Made by a program: the position numbers and the translations under genes. A stretch of DNA of 51,676 bases, taken from assembly GCF_002979415.1 (NCBI RefSeq), contig NZ_PCOT01000029.1, positions 1 to 51,676 on the forward strand, in the 5' to 3' direction. Origin of the DNA: Microbacterium sp. MYb72 (lineage in GTDB: Bacteria; Actinomycetota; Actinomycetes; Actinomycetales; Microbacteriaceae). The stretch's first letter is position 1. Each line of letters opens with the position of its first letter. Shown here one piece after another: positions 16,651 through 25,628 of this stretch. Under the pieces are notes generated by a model. That model ran no database searches, was not told the origin of the DNA, and saw only the letters and a program-made list of their open reading frames with translations.

Positions 16651-17673
16651 TCAGTCGATGGCGCGGAGAGAGCCCGTGTAGGCGTCGATCACGCCCGGAG
16701 CGAGGAGAGCTCTCGGCCACACCGTGCCGATCAGTGTTCCGACGAACGCGTTGTCTTCGACGACCGGACGCGCCAGGGAGTGCGCCGAGTCGACCCGACG
16801 CACGCTCAGCGCCGAGCCGAAGACGTCGCGGTAGACGCGCTCGGTCTCATCGACGTCGACGTTGCGGTCGTGCTCGCCGATGAGGAGGAGGACCGGGATC
16901 TCCCGCACCGCGGAGGCGCGGAGGTCCGCGGTGGCGTCGGCGTGCATGTTGCGGGCGACGAACGCCCATCGCTCGGCGGTCATCGGCGGATCGTCGGTGG
17001 TGATCTCGCGATACTCCTCGTACGAGGCGCCGCGGTCGAGGAGCCCGCGCACGGCGTCGCTCTCGGCGATGGCCTGCGCGCGGGCGGCTTCGGTCGCGTT
17101 CTCGTGGTCGAGGTCGGCGAGGAGATTGAATCGACCCTGCGTGAGCCAGTTGATCGCCGTCCCCGCCGCGACCACGCCGTCGATGTCGTCGCGCTCGGCG
17201 ACGACCTTCGGCATGACCCACCCCGCCTGGCTGGCTCCCCACAGGACGATCCGCTCGGTCGGGATGCCGGTCTGTCCCAGGGCCCAGTCGATGGCGACGC
17301 TCACCTCGGCGGCGCGATCGTCCATCGACTGGTCCAGCCAGTCGCCGGTCGATCCGCCGACTCCCGGCTTGCTCCAGGAGAGCGTTGCGAATCCCGCGTC
17401 GGCCGCGCCCTCGAACCAGGGGGAGTACAGGCCGTCCTGCGTCGCATCCACGGCGCTGTCGCCGTGCACCATGACGACGAGGCCTCGGGGCGAGTCGGTG
17501 CGCGGCATGGTGAGCACGCCGTCGAGTCGACCGTCGGGGGTCGGGATCTGCACCGCGGTCTGGGTGAAACGGTAGTCGTTTCCGAGGAGCACCACGCCCG
17601 CGGCGGCGAGCACCACGGCGAGGACGATGCCGGCGATGATGACGGGCTTTCGCCAAGGGTTTGAATTGCGCAC
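16651..17673 (-). CDS. membrane-anchored alpha/beta hydrolase
   Basis: The 340-residue protein has one N-terminal hydrophobic helix (about residues 10-32) that should anchor it with the catalytic domain outside. The alpha/beta hydrolase fold is shown by MVHGDSAVD (oxyanion region), nucleophile elbow GASQAG with Ser148, the acid block LLIGEHDRNVD and the histidine in DSAHSL. The order and spacing fit acyl-peptidase or esterase relatives of the S9/BAAT type. GTG 17673 begins the ORF and has a TAGGCT box six bases upstream on the same strand. The substrate is unknown. Confidence 0.88.
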   Translation of the reverse strand: MRNSNPWRKPVIIAGIVLAVVLAAAGVVLLGNDYRFTQTAVQIPTPDGRLDGVLTMPRTDSPRGLVVMVHGDSAVDATQDGLYSPWFEGAADAGFATLSWSKPGVGGSTGDWLDQSMDDRAAEVSVAIDWALGQTGIPTERIVLWGASQAGWVMPKVVAERDDIDGVVAAGTAINWLTQGRFNLLADLDHENATEAARAQAIAESDAVRGLLDRGASYEEYREITTDDPPMTAERWAFVARNMHADATADLRASAVREIPVLLLIGEHDRNVDVDETERVYRDVFGSALSVRRVDSAHSLARPVVEDNAFVGTLIGTVWPRALLAPGVIDAYTGSLRAID

Positions 17674-17685
17674 GAACGTAGCCTA
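17674..17685 (-). promoter_or_regulatory. leaderless-type -10 box for the membrane-anchored hydrolase
   Basis: On the minus strand TAGGCT (17680-17685) is followed by ACGTTC and GTG 17673. The same bases lie in the 29 bp gap shared with the divergent GNAT gene at 17703, whose own box may be TAGAAA at 17691-17696. Confidence 0.5.
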
Positions 17686-17702
17686 TCTGATAGAAATGAA
17701 CC

Positions 17703-18293
17703 ATGAACGCTGTGCAGATCGACCTCGGATTCGACGAGTCCGAGCGGGAGGGCATCGGCGCGCTGTACTGGGAGGCGTTCCGGAGGAAGCTGCGTCCCGC
17801 CTTCGGCGACGATGCCGTGGGGCTCCGCGTGATCCGTGCGGCGATGCGCTCGGATCGGATGCTCGTCGCGCGATCCGAGGGAGGCGTCGTCGGCGTGTGC
17901 GGCTTCCACGCGGATGGCACCGGCGCCGTGGAGCTGAGCATGAAGTCCCTGCGCAGCCACCTCTCGATCGGGGGAGCGCTGCGCGCGGCACTCGTCCTCA
18001 GCGTGCTCGCTCGCGAAGAGCATCCCGGCTCGCTCGTGCTCGACGGGATCTGCGTCGACGCCGACCAGCGCGGTGCAGGCATCGGCACCTCGCTTCTCGA
18101 TGTCGCAGAGCGTCTTGCCCGGAACAGGGGTGCGACGTCCGTGCGGTTGTCGGTGGTCGACAGCAACCCCCGCGCCCGCGCGCTGTACATGCGTCGCGGC
18201 TTCGTGCCGATCGAGTCGGGCGCTCTGGGTCTCCTGGGGTTCGTGTACGGTTTCGATCGATACACGGTGCTGACCAAGGAGCTGTCTTCATGA
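17703..18293 (+). CDS. GNAT family N-acetyltransferase
   Basis: The 196-residue protein has a GNAT fold. The acetyl-CoA-binding loop is visible as CVDADQRGAGIGTSLLDVAE (R/QxxGxG/A type), followed by RLSVVDSNPRARALYMRRGF, the usual beta-5/alpha-4 region. No ribosome binding site is seen before ATG 17703, so it may be read from a very short leader. Its stop overlaps the ATG of the PaaX-like gene (ATGA). The acceptor substrate is not known. Confidence 0.88.
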   Translation: MNAVQIDLGFDESEREGIGALYWEAFRRKLRPAFGDDAVGLRVIRAAMRSDRMLVARSEGGVVGVCGFHADGTGAVELSMKSLRSHLSIGGALRAALVLSVLAREEHPGSLVLDGICVDADQRGAGIGTSLLDVAERLARNRGATSVRLSVVDSNPRARALYMRRGFVPIESGALGLLGFVYGFDRYTVLTKELSS

Positions 18294-19078
18294 CCGACCA
18301 GATCTCGCCGCGCACCCTGATCGAAGCGCACCTGCCGTTCGCCGGCGAGGTCGACCTCGCTCTGATCTACGCCACCGCGAACGAACTGGGGATCGAGGAC
18401 CAGCCCGTGAGGCTGGCGCTCAGGCGCCTCATCTCCGCCGGTGAGCTCGAGCAGCGCGGTCGCGGACGTGCGGGAGTCGTCGAGCTCACGGAGTCCGGAC
18501 GAGCACGGCTGGACATCGACCGGATCGCGGTCCGGCTGGCCTTCGCCCAGGACGCGGGGCAGGCGCCCTGGGACGGATTCTGGCGGCTCCTCGGCATCAG
18601 CGCACCGGAGTCGCACCGTGCGATCCGCGACGCGTTCCGCAGAGACATCGTGAGTCTCGGGGCCGCTCCCTTCTCGACGGGCCTGTACGTGACGCCGCAC
18701 GACCTGACCGCGTTCCTTCCGGCCGGCGCCGGTCCGTATCTCGTGACAGCCGCATCCGGCGACCTCACGATGAGGGGGGTCACGGATCCGCAGGAGATCG
18801 TGGAGTCGCTGTGGCCGGCGCAGCCCACCCTCGCTGCGTACGCGGAGCTCGATCGCGCGCTCGTGGCCCTGCCTGCGGGGTTGTCGCCGGTCGCCCGCCA
18901 GCTCCGCCTGGCCGATGCGTTGGAGCTCGCGCTCCGAGACGACCCGCTGATCCCGAGCGAGCTGCGTCCCGATCCGTGGAGACCCGCAGGGACGAGGCGC
19001 CGCTGGCTGGATCTCTGGGACGCCGCTCGCGGCCACGACGGCGCGGAGCTGATCTACCGCGGCTGGCTGCCCGAGTGA
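18290..19078 (+). CDS. PaaX-like transcriptional regulator
   Basis: The 262-residue product has an N-terminal winged helix (about residues 20-75, with IEDQPVRLALRRLISAGELEQ in the recognition part) and a PaaX-type C-terminal region with a long middle domain (WDGFWRLLGIS, RRDIVSLGAAPFSTGLYV). PaaX represses phenylacetate degradation in proteobacteria by sensing phenylacetyl-CoA; no paa genes are present here. It is co-translated with the upstream GNAT. Its targets may be this pair or the MFS exporter that follows 26 bp downstream. Confidence 0.75.
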   Translation: MTDQISPRTLIEAHLPFAGEVDLALIYATANELGIEDQPVRLALRRLISAGELEQRGRGRAGVVELTESGRARLDIDRIAVRLAFAQDAGQAPWDGFWRLLGISAPESHRAIRDAFRRDIVSLGAAPFSTGLYVTPHDLTAFLPAGAGPYLVTAASGDLTMRGVTDPQEIVESLWPAQPTLAAYAELDRALVALPAGLSPVARQLRLADALELALRDDPLIPSELRPDPWRPAGTRRRWLDLWDAARGHDGAELIYRGWLPE

Positions 19079-19092
19079 TCGCGCGCGACCGG

Positions 19093-19104
19093 TAGTCTTT
19101 ACGG
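19093..19104 (+). promoter_or_regulatory. leaderless-type -10 box for the MFS transporter
   Basis: TAGTCT (19093-19098) and the spacer TTACGG precede GTG 19105, with no Shine-Dalgarno sequence between. Confidence 0.5.
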
Positions 19105-20325
19105 GTGAATCCCTCGACTGACACGAGGGGTGCGGCGAAGAGGGCGCTCCTCTCTCTCGCTATCGGCAGTTTCGGCATCGGCATGACCGAGTTCGTCGTG
19201 ATGGGCCTGCTCCCTGACATCGCCGGCGACCTTCTGCCGACCCTGTGGGCGTCGAGCCCGGAGGACGCGCTGAGCCAGGCCGGCTGGCTGATCTCCCTCT
19301 ACGCGCTCGGTGTGGTGGTGGGTGCGCCGACGATCGCCGGGTTCGTGGCCCGCTTCCCTCGGCACCGTGTCATGATCGGCCTCGCCCTGGCCCTCACCGT
19401 CTTCAACGCCCTCACCGTGGTGCTGCCGACGTTCGAGCTCGTCGGGGCCTCGCGCTTCCTCGCCGGCCTCCCGCACGGAGCCTATTTCGGCATCGGCGCT
19501 CTCGTGGCGGCCGACGTCATGGGCCCGGGCAACAGGGCCAAGGGCGTCGCCTTCATCCTGACCGGCCTCACGGTCGCGAACGTCGTGGGCGTGCCGCTCG
19601 GGACCTTCCTCGGCCAGCAGTGGGGCTGGCGCGCCGCGTTCGGCGTGGTCGCCCTGGTCTTCGCCCTCGCGACGCTGTGCATCTCGTTCTTCGTGCCGGA
19701 GCACCCGGGCGAGCCGGGGCGCACGATGCGCTCCGAGCTGCGGGTGTTCCGCATCCCGCAGGTGTGGTTCGCCCTCGGCGTCGGCGCCATCGGCTTCGGC
19801 GGATTCTTCGCGGTCTACAGCTACATCGCCCCTCTCGTCACGGAGGTCGCCGGTTCGCCGGAGTGGGTCGTGCCCATCGTGCTCGTCCTGATGGGGCTCG
19901 GCATGACCGGAGGCAACATCGTCGGGGGTCACCTCGCCGACATCGATCTCCGGCGCACCCTGCTGTTCGGCCTCGCGATCATGGCGGCCGTGTTCGCGCT
20001 GCTCGCCGCGCTCTCGTTCTGGATCGTGTCTCTCGCCGTGCTCGTCTTCGTCGTCGGATTCGTGTCCTCGGTCCTCGCTCCGACGATCCAGACCCGCCTG
20101 ATGGACGTGGCCGAAGACAACCAGTCGATCGCCGCGGCGCTCAACCACTCGGCGCTCAACATCGGCAACAGCATGGGGGCGTTCCTCGGCGGCCTCGTGA
20201 TCGCCGCGGGCTGGGGCTTCACCGCGCCGTCGTGGACCGGCGCGGCGCTCGCGGTGGCCGGACTGCTGATCGCCCTGCTCTCCTTCCGCGTGGAGTCGCG
20301 GAAGACGGCGATCGTCCGGTCGTAG
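19105..20325 (+). CDS. MFS transporter, DHA1 arabinose-efflux (AraJ/SotB-like) type
   Basis: The 406-residue protein has about twelve hydrophobic segments and the DHA1 signature GIGMTEFVVMGLLPDIAGDL at residues 20-40. RFPRHRV and RFLAGLPHGAYFGIGA (motif-B-like) follow, and the second half begins with VWFALGVGAIGFGGFFAVYS. Members of this group export sugars or drugs by proton antiport. It starts at GTG 19105. Transport direction is outward by family; substrate is unknown. The neighbouring PaaX-like regulator is a plausible controller. Confidence 0.9.
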   Translation: MNPSTDTRGAAKRALLSLAIGSFGIGMTEFVVMGLLPDIAGDLLPTLWASSPEDALSQAGWLISLYALGVVVGAPTIAGFVARFPRHRVMIGLALALTVFNALTVVLPTFELVGASRFLAGLPHGAYFGIGALVAADVMGPGNRAKGVAFILTGLTVANVVGVPLGTFLGQQWGWRAAFGVVALVFALATLCISFFVPEHPGEPGRTMRSELRVFRIPQVWFALGVGAIGFGGFFAVYSYIAPLVTEVAGSPEWVVPIVLVLMGLGMTGGNIVGGHLADIDLRRTLLFGLAIMAAVFALLAALSFWIVSLAVLVFVVGFVSSVLAPTIQTRLMDVAEDNQSIAAALNHSALNIGNSMGAFLGGLVIAAGWGFTAPSWTGAALAVAGLLIALLSFRVESRKTAIVRS

Positions 20326-20334
20326 AGTGTGGGG
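20323..20334 (+). promoter_or_regulatory. leaderless-type -10 box for the NUDIX gene, overlapping the MFS stop codon
   Basis: TAGAGT (20323-20328) begins with the TAG stop codon of the MFS gene. The spacer GTGGGG then leads to GTG 20335, which decides between the two possible NUDIX starts. Confidence 0.4.
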
Positions 20335-20937
20335 GTGGACGCCCCCGAAGACCTTCCCGTCGCCGGAACCGTCGTGCTGCTGCGCGACACCGATGCCGGT
20401 CCGGAGACGCTGCTCATGCGCCGCCCTGACCGCGGCTCGTTCGCCGGTGCGTGGGTGTTCCCCGGTGGAGCGGTCGAGGCATCCGATCGGGCACCCGGCG
20501 GGACGGAGCAGGAGGACGCGCGCAGGGCGGCCGCCCGCGAGGCGTTCGAGGAGGTCGGGGTCGTCATCGACGATCTGACGGTGCTGTCGTGCTGGACACC
20601 GCCCGCCGAGGCCCCGAAGCGCTTCCGCACCTGGTTCTTCCTCGCCACATCCCTCGACGACGAGGTGCGGCCCTCTGCCGCCGAGGTCGCAGACGTGGCC
20701 TGGGTGCGACCTGCGGACGCGCTCGCGCGGCACGGCGCGGGGGAGTGGTCGCTGTTCCCTCCGACGTGGATGACGCTCCACGGTCTGCTCGGGTTCGCAC
20801 GAGCCGCGGACGCGATCACGACCGCGGAGGTCGCGTTCTACCGCACCCGCATCGACGGCTCGGCGTTCCGGTGGGACGGGCTCGCCCTCGAGACCAGGAC
20901 GCTGCCCTGGACCCTAGCTGCCGAGCAGCCGTCGTAG
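20335..20937 (+). CDS. NUDIX hydrolase
   Basis: This 200-residue protein hydrolyses nucleoside diphosphate-X compounds. The NUDIX box is split: GGAV at the start of the loop, then an insertion with several acidic residues, then AAAREAFEEVGVVID, which supplies the metal-binding REAFEE(V)G part. FPGGAVE and the C-terminal FPPTWMTL segment resemble actinobacterial relatives of NUDT7/CoA-pyrophosphatase-like proteins, but that is uncertain. GTG 20335 is preferred over GTG 20329 because of the -10 box position. The 3' end overlaps the convergent metX gene by 24 bp, so no terminator separates them. Confidence 0.85.
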   Translation: MDAPEDLPVAGTVVLLRDTDAGPETLLMRRPDRGSFAGAWVFPGGAVEASDRAPGGTEQEDARRAAAREAFEEVGVVIDDLTVLSCWTPPAEAPKRFRTWFFLATSLDDEVRPSAAEVADVAWVRPADALARHGAGEWSLFPPTWMTLHGLLGFARAADAITTAEVAFYRTRIDGSAFRWDGLALETRTLPWTLAAEQPS

Positions 20938-22122
20938 GTGGCGGCCGACGGCATCTGTCTCGATGAGGAAGCCGTCGTGGCCGAAGTCGCTGGTGAGCAC
21001 GACGGCGTCGTTTCCGTCGAGCGTGTTCGGGATGCTGCGGGCGATGCGGTGCTGCCCGTCGACGGGGAACAGCCGGTCGCTGTCGATCCCGAGGACGAGC
21101 GTCGTCGCGGTGACCGTGCGGAGCGCCTCCTCGACGCCGCCGCGGTCGCGACCGACGTCGTGCGAGTTCATGGCCTCGACGAGAGTGATGTAGCTGTTCG
21201 CGTCGAAGCGCCGCGTGAACTTGTTGCCGTGGAAGTCGAGGTACGACTCCACGGCGAAGCGTCCGCCGTGGCCGAGCGGCGACACGTCGGACTGCCACGA
21301 GCGCTGGAAACGCTGGTTGAGCTCGATCGGGCTGCGGTAGTTCAGCAGAGCCATGCGACGAGCGAGGGCGAGCCCCCTGTGCGGGCCGTCGCCGTCTGCG
21401 AGGTCGTAGTACTCACCGCCCTGGAACCGCGGATCCATCCGCACGGTCTCGAGCTGGACCGTGTTCAGGGCGATCTGGTCGGCCGTGGTGACCGGAGGAG
21501 AGGAGAGCACGGCGAGGCGATCGACGCGCTCGGGGTGGGAGATCGCCCATTCGAGCGCGTGCATGCCGCCCATCGAGCCGCCGATGACCGCGGCCCAGGT
21601 GTCGATGCCGAACGCGTCGGCGAGGCGCACCTGCGCCGCCACCTGGTCGCGGATCGTCAGGTACGGGAACCGCGAGGCCCACTCGTAGCCGTCGGGGGCG
21701 ATGCTCGCCGGGCCCGTCGAGCCCTGGCATCCTCCGAGCATGTTGGGCGCGATCACGAACCACTCGTCGGTGTCGAGGGGGGCGCCGGGACCGACGATGT
21801 CCTCCCACCAGCCGGCGGTCGGATGCCCTGCCCCCGCGTCGCCGCGGAGGTGGCTGTCTCCGGTGAGGGCGTGCAGCACGAGGATCGCGTTGCTGCGCGC
21901 GGCGTTCAGCTCGCCCCAGGTCTCGAAGGCGAGTCGGATGCCGGGCAGCTCCACGCCGCTCTCCGTGCCGAACGCGCCGAAGGACGCGAACCTGCGTCCG
22001 CCGATCGTGTCGCCGTCGCGCCAGGCCCCGGTCGCCGGGGGGCGTGCGCGCAGAAGGCGGACGTCGGCCTCCGTCACCGGCGCCGACGGCACCGTGTCCT
22101 CAGAGGTCGTCTGCCAGTCCAT
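20914..22122 (-). CDS. metX: homoserine O-acetyltransferase
   Basis: MetX transfers an acetyl group from acetyl-CoA to L-homoserine, the first step of methionine synthesis by direct sulfhydrylation. The 402-residue alpha/beta hydrolase-fold protein has the nucleophile elbow GGSMGGMHALEW (Ser183), NMLGGCQGSTGP, the acidic residue in IDSDRLFP and the catalytic His in FGHDGFLIE. It lies in the same direction as metY, with an EEP-family gene between them. ATG 22122 follows GGAACC without a strong ribosome site; a GAGAAT box six bases upstream may make it leaderless. Confidence 0.97.
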   Translation of the reverse strand: MDWQTTSEDTVPSAPVTEADVRLLRARPPATGAWRDGDTIGGRRFASFGAFGTESGVELPGIRLAFETWGELNAARSNAILVLHALTGDSHLRGDAGAGHPTAGWWEDIVGPGAPLDTDEWFVIAPNMLGGCQGSTGPASIAPDGYEWASRFPYLTIRDQVAAQVRLADAFGIDTWAAVIGGSMGGMHALEWAISHPERVDRLAVLSSPPVTTADQIALNTVQLETVRMDPRFQGGEYYDLADGDGPHRGLALARRMALLNYRSPIELNQRFQRSWQSDVSPLGHGGRFAVESYLDFHGNKFTRRFDANSYITLVEAMNSHDVGRDRGGVEEALRTVTATTLVLGIDSDRLFPVDGQHRIARSIPNTLDGNDAVVLTSDFGHDGFLIETDAVGRHLRRLLGS

Positions 22123-22134
22123 GGTTCCATTCTC
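22123..22134 (-). promoter_or_regulatory. possible leaderless-type -10 box for metX
   Basis: On the minus strand GAGAAT (22129-22134) plus GGAACC precedes ATG 22122. The first base departs from TANNNT. An alternative is TAACCT at 22160-22165, which would give a leader of about 30 nt. Confidence 0.3.
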
Positions 22135-22181
22135 GCCCGGGCGGCGGGCCCCGCGGCGAAGGTTACGCGGAAGAGTCGCGG

Positions 22182-23111
22182 CTATCGGCCGAGAACGGTC
22201 TTCGTGGCGAGGTGATCGCTGTTGCCCGCCGGGAGTGTCGTGGACGAGATCGTGCTCAGCCCCCGGGTGAAGACCTGATCGATGCGGGTGAGGGGGAAGG
22301 CGGCGGGCCAGGTCAGCCCCAGGCTCGCATCGGTGGGGCGCACCCAGTCCAGCTCTCCGCGCAGGGGGTTCAGCGCGGGATCCGTCGACGCCGCGTTGAA
22401 GTCGCCGACGACGATGAGGGATTCCGCAGGGTCGGCGGCGACGGTCGCCGCCAGCCCCGACAGCATGGTGTCGCGGGCGTCCTGATGCCCGGGTCGCACG
22501 GACGCCGCGTGCAGCACGTAGACCTCGGTGGCGGCATCCGGAGCCTCGACCGTGACCCTGATCGCCCGCTTCCATCCGAGGCCGAGGGTGAGGGGCTCGG
22601 CATCCGCGAGCGGATACCTGCTCCAGATCCCCACGGTGCCCACCGCGTAGGAGTGCGGATAGCGTTCGGCGAGCGCGCCTTCGGCGACGGCGAGGCTGTC
22701 GCCGTCGAGCTCGACCAGCGCGATCACGTCGGCGCCGGTGTCGGCGAGCTCGTCGGCGGATGCCGCGGCGCCGCCGGAGTGCGCCCGGACGTTCTGGCTC
22801 ACGATCGTGAGGGCGGGAGTGCCGGCGGCCCCGAAGGAGGGAAGGGCGGGCGCCATCGCCATCGCCCAGACGACGACGGGGACGAGCAGGACGAGGAGCA
22901 CGCGGCGGGCGAGCAGCAGCGCCAGCACCGCCACGACGAGCAGCGCCGCGCCGAGCCACGGCAGCGCTGCGGCTCCGGCCGTGCCGATCGGCCCGGGAAT
23001 CCATGTGCACACGACGGCGACGAGCAGGAGGAAGCAGGCGACGGCGAGGGTCCGCGCGGCCCGCGTCCGGGGTCTCCGGACCACGGCGGTCCGGGTGTCG
23101 GCGTCGATCAT
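22182..23111 (-). CDS. membrane-anchored endonuclease/exonuclease/phosphatase (EEP) family protein
   Basis: The 309-residue protein begins with three hydrophobic helices (about residues 20-100) and continues into an EEP domain. Domain motifs are IVSQNVRA, IALVELDG, VGDFNA and the terminal NSDH, which together carry the metal ligands and catalytic His. The domain should face the outside. Substrates could be nucleic acid, phospholipid or another phosphodiester. It lies between metX and metY on the same strand, an association seen as placement only. GAGGAGCAC precedes ATG 23111. Confidence 0.87.
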   Translation of the reverse strand: MIDADTRTAVVRRPRTRAARTLAVACFLLLVAVVCTWIPGPIGTAGAAALPWLGAALLVVAVLALLLARRVLLVLLVPVVVWAMAMAPALPSFGAAGTPALTIVSQNVRAHSGGAAASADELADTGADVIALVELDGDSLAVAEGALAERYPHSYAVGTVGIWSRYPLADAEPLTLGLGWKRAIRVTVEAPDAATEVYVLHAASVRPGHQDARDTMLSGLAATVAADPAESLIVVGDFNAASTDPALNPLRGELDWVRPTDASLGLTWPAAFPLTRIDQVFTRGLSTISSTTLPAGNSDHLATKTVLGR

Positions 23112-23192
23112 GTGCTCCTCACGGCAGGGCGGGGTCTTCCATTCTCGTGGGCCCCGCCTGTGCGCCTGCCGAGCAGAGGTCGGCGCGGCCGC

Positions 23193-23234
23193 ACGCAGAG
23201 ATGCCCCGAGCCGAAACCCGGGGCATCTCTGCGT
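23193..23234 (-). terminator. hairpin terminator after metY
   Basis: A perfect 16 bp stem (23193-23208 with 23219-23234) encloses a 10-base loop. There is no U tract on the minus strand. It starts 13 bp past the metY stop. Confidence 0.7.
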
Positions 23235-23246
23235 CTGTGGAGTCGA

Positions 23247-24569
23247 TCAGGCGCGTGCAGCCTCCGACACGCGGCGAGCCGCGGCGAGGGCCTGGTCGAG
23301 ATCGGCCTTCAGATCGTCGATGTTCTCGATGCCGACCGACAGGCGCACAAGACCCGGCGTGACGCCAGCGGTGAGCTGCTGCTCGGGGGTGAGCTGCGCG
23401 TGCGTGGTCGATGCGGGGTGGATGACGAGCGAGCGCACGTCGCCGATGTTGGCGAGGTGGCTGAACAGGGACAGGCTGTTCACGAACTCGCGACCGGCCT
23501 CCACGCCGCCCTTCAGCTCGAAGGAGAGCACGGCGCCGACGCCCTTGGGGGCGTACTCGTTCGCCTTGGCGTACCAGGGCGACGACGGCAGCCCAGAGTA
23601 GTTGACGGTCGCGACGTCATCGCGGTTGTCGAGCCACTCGGCGATCTCCTGTGCGTTCTGCACGTGGCGCTCGATGCGCAGCGACAGCGTCTCGACGCCC
23701 TGGATGAGGTTCCAGGCGCTCTGCGGGGCGATGGCCGAGCCGAGGTCACGGAGCAGCTGCACGCGGGCCTTGATGATGTAGGCGAGGGCGTCGCCGACCG
23801 CGGCCGTGTAGCTTGCGCCGTGGTACGAGGGGTCGGGAACCGTGAGGCCGGGGAACTTCTCGACGTTCTTCGACCACTCGAACTTGCCGCCGTCGACGAT
23901 GACGCCGCCGATGGTGGTGCCGTGGCCGCCGAGGAACTTCGTCACCGAGTGGATGACGATGTCCGCACCGTGCTCGAACGGGCGGATCAGGTACGGCGTG
24001 GCGATCGTGTTGTCGACGATGAGCGGCACTCCGCTCTCGTGCGCGATGTCGGCGACGGCGCGGATGTCGAGGATGTTGATCTGCGGGTTGCCGATCGTCT
24101 CCGCGAAGAACAGCTTGGTGTTCGGGCGGACGGCGCGACGCCACTCCTCGGGGTCGTCCTGGTTCTCGACGAAGGTGACCTCGATGCCGAGCTTGGCGAG
24201 CGTGTACTTGAAGAGGTTGTAGGTGCCGCCGTAGATCGAGCTGGAGGCGACGAAGTGGTCGCCGGCCTCGGCGATGTTCAGGATGGCGAAGGTCGACGCC
24301 GCCTGGCCGCTGGAGAGCACGAGGGCGCCGGTGCCCCCTTCGAGGGCCGCGAGGCGCTGCTCCAGGACGTCTTGGGTCGGGTTCTGGATGCGGGTGTAGA
24401 TGTTGCCGAACTCGGCCAGGGCGAAGAGGTTGGCTGCGTGGTCCGCGCTGTCGAACACGTAGGACGTGGTCTGGTAGATCGGCGTGGCCCGGGCCTTGGT
24501 GACGGGGTCGGGTGCGGCGCCGGAGTGGATCTGCTTGGTCTCGAAACGCCAGGTCTCGGGTGCGGACAT
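23247..24569 (-). CDS. metY: O-acetylhomoserine sulfhydrylase (aminocarboxypropyltransferase)
   Basis: MetY makes homocysteine from O-acetylhomoserine and sulfide with pyridoxal phosphate. The 440-residue protein fits the Cys/Met-metabolism PLP family: [10 protein letters not shown] (phosphate-binding region), [13 protein letters not shown] with the PLP-contacting Asp, and [10 protein letters not shown] with Schiff-base Lys211. C-terminal [20 protein letters not shown] and [10 protein letters not shown] are diagnostic for this enzyme. ATG 24569 is preceded by CAGGGGG. With metX nearby, the locus provides direct-sulfhydrylation methionine synthesis. Confidence 0.97.
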   Translation of the reverse strand: MSAPETWRFETKQIHSGAAPDPVTKARATPIYQTTSYVFDSADHAANLFALAEFGNIYTRIQNPTQDVLEQRLAALEGGTGALVLSSGQAASTFAILNIAEAGDHFVASSSIYGGTYNLFKYTLAKLGIEVTFVENQDDPEEWRRAVRPNTKLFFAETIGNPQINILDIRAVADIAHESGVPLIVDNTIATPYLIRPFEHGADIVIHSVTKFLGGHGTTIGGVIVDGGKFEWSKNVEKFPGLTVPDPSYHGASYTAAVGDALAYIIKARVQLLRDLGSAIAPQSAWNLIQGVETLSLRIERHVQNAQEIAEWLDNRDDVATVNYSGLPSSPWYAKANEYAPKGVGAVLSFELKGGVEAGREFVNSLSLFSHLANIGDVRSLVIHPASTTHAQLTPEQQLTAGVTPGLVRLSVGIENIDDLKADLDQALAAARRVSEAARA

Positions 24570-24612
24570 GTGTTCCCCCTGGAACTGTTGAAGAGGTCTG
24601 TGGCGAATGCCG

Positions 24613-24650
24613 TTGTTGAGACAGTACGGAATATCGGCCGTTGTCAACAA
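24613..24650 (-). promoter_or_regulatory. metY promoter with flanking inverted repeat
   Basis: On the minus strand TTGACA (24642-24647) is a consensus -35; TACTGT (24621-24626) or CTGTCT (24619-24624) is the -10 at 15 or 17 bp. TTGTTGA (24613-24619) and TCAACAA (24644-24650) form an inverted repeat that spans the promoter and could be an operator. Confidence 0.55.
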
Positions 24651-24833
24651 GGACGGGGAAATGTGACGTAACACCTCGGAGGCATCCTCGGATGCTGGCC
24701 GCATCCATCATCGGAGTGCCGCAGATCGGCGCGGCCGTGGAAGAGGGCAGGGGAGCGGCTCCCGCTCCCGACGCGCAGTGACGGCAGGGAGACACGGTCT
24801 GAGGGTCCTGCCGCGCGATCCGCGCGTCCCGGA

Positions 24834-24845
24834 TACGGTGGAGGC
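24834..24845 (+). promoter_or_regulatory. leaderless-type -10 box for the SDR gene
   Basis: TACGGT (24834-24839) and the spacer GGAGGC precede ATG 24846. Confidence 0.55.
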
Positions 24846-25628
24846 ATGACAGGCAGACGTGCAGTGGTGACGGGTGCGAGTTCGGGGATCGGCGAGGCGA
24901 CGGTGCGTGTGCTCCGCGCCCGGGGCTGGGACGTCGTCGGCGTGGCGCGACGCGCTGACCGGCTGGCGGCGCTCGCCGCGGAGACCGGTGCGCAGGTGAT
25001 CCCGTGCGACCTCACCGATGCGGATGCCGTGGCCGCGCTCGTCGCGGATGTCGAGGCGAGCGGCCCCGTGCACGCTCTCGTGCAGGTCGCGGGCGGCGCC
25101 AGGGGCACCGACCGCATCGAGGACGCCTCGACCGAGGACTGGCAGTGGATGTACGACGCGAACGTGCTGTCCACGCAGCGCCTGGTCAAGGGCCTGCTGC
25201 CGCTCCTACGGCGAGCCGCCGCGGTCGACGGGCACGCCGACACGGTGTTCGTCACGTCGACGGCGGCGCAGCTCGCCTACGCCGGCGGAGGCGGCTACAA
25301 CGCCGCGAAGGCAGCGGAGGCGATGCTGGTGCACGCGCTGCGCCTGGAGCTGAACGGCGAGCCGATCCGTGTGTCCGAGGTGGCGCCGGGCATGGTGCAG
25401 ACCGAGGAGTTCGCGCTGAACCGTCTCGGCGGTGACGCCGTCGCCGCGGAGGCCGTCTACTCCGGAGTCGTCTCGCCGCTCGCCGCGAGCGACGTCGCCG
25501 ACGTGATCGCCTACGCGCTCGATGCTCCCGGGCACGTCAACCTCGACCTCATCACGATGCGCCCCGTGGCCCAGTCTGCGAACCACCTGCTCGCGCGCGG
25601 CCCGCTGCGCGTGCGCACGGACGACTGA
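24846..25628 (+). CDS. short-chain dehydrogenase/reductase
   Basis: The 260-residue classical SDR has the cofactor loop TGASSGIGE at residues 9-17, an Arg-containing VARRADRL segment suggesting NADP(H), the structural motif NVLSTQRLV and the active-site pair in YNAAKAAEA (YxxxK) with an upstream catalytic Ser in VTSTAA. The end [13 protein letters not shown] resembles the YdfG/serine 3-dehydrogenase-like group. The stop overlaps the ung start by one base (TGATG), so the two are coupled. The substrate is unknown, although oxidation of a small hydroxy acid is plausible. Confidence 0.9.
   Translation: MTGRRAVVTGASSGIGEATVRVLRARGWDVVGVARRADRLAALAAETGAQVIPCDLTDADAVAALVADVEASGPVHALVQVAGGARGTDRIEDASTEDWQWMYDANVLSTQRLVKGLLPLLRRAAAVDGHADTVFVTSTAAQLAYAGGGGYNAAKAAEAMLVHALRLELNGEPIRVSEVAPGMVQTEEFALNRLGGDAVAAEAVYSGVVSPLAASDVADVIAYALDAPGHVNLDLITMRPVAQSANHLLARGPLRVRTDD

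Noticed and set aside
23119..23142. A seven-codon ORF MEDPALP on the minus strand just before the EEP gene, with the acidic/proline look of MgtL.
   Set aside because: No -10 box lies at a fitting distance before its ATG, its stop is not coupled to the gene start in the same way, and seven codons can arise by chance at this G+C.
24570..24660. SAM riboswitch before metY.
   Set aside because: The leader is only about 45 nt and lacks the four-way junction pattern; a promoter with an inverted repeat explains the region better.
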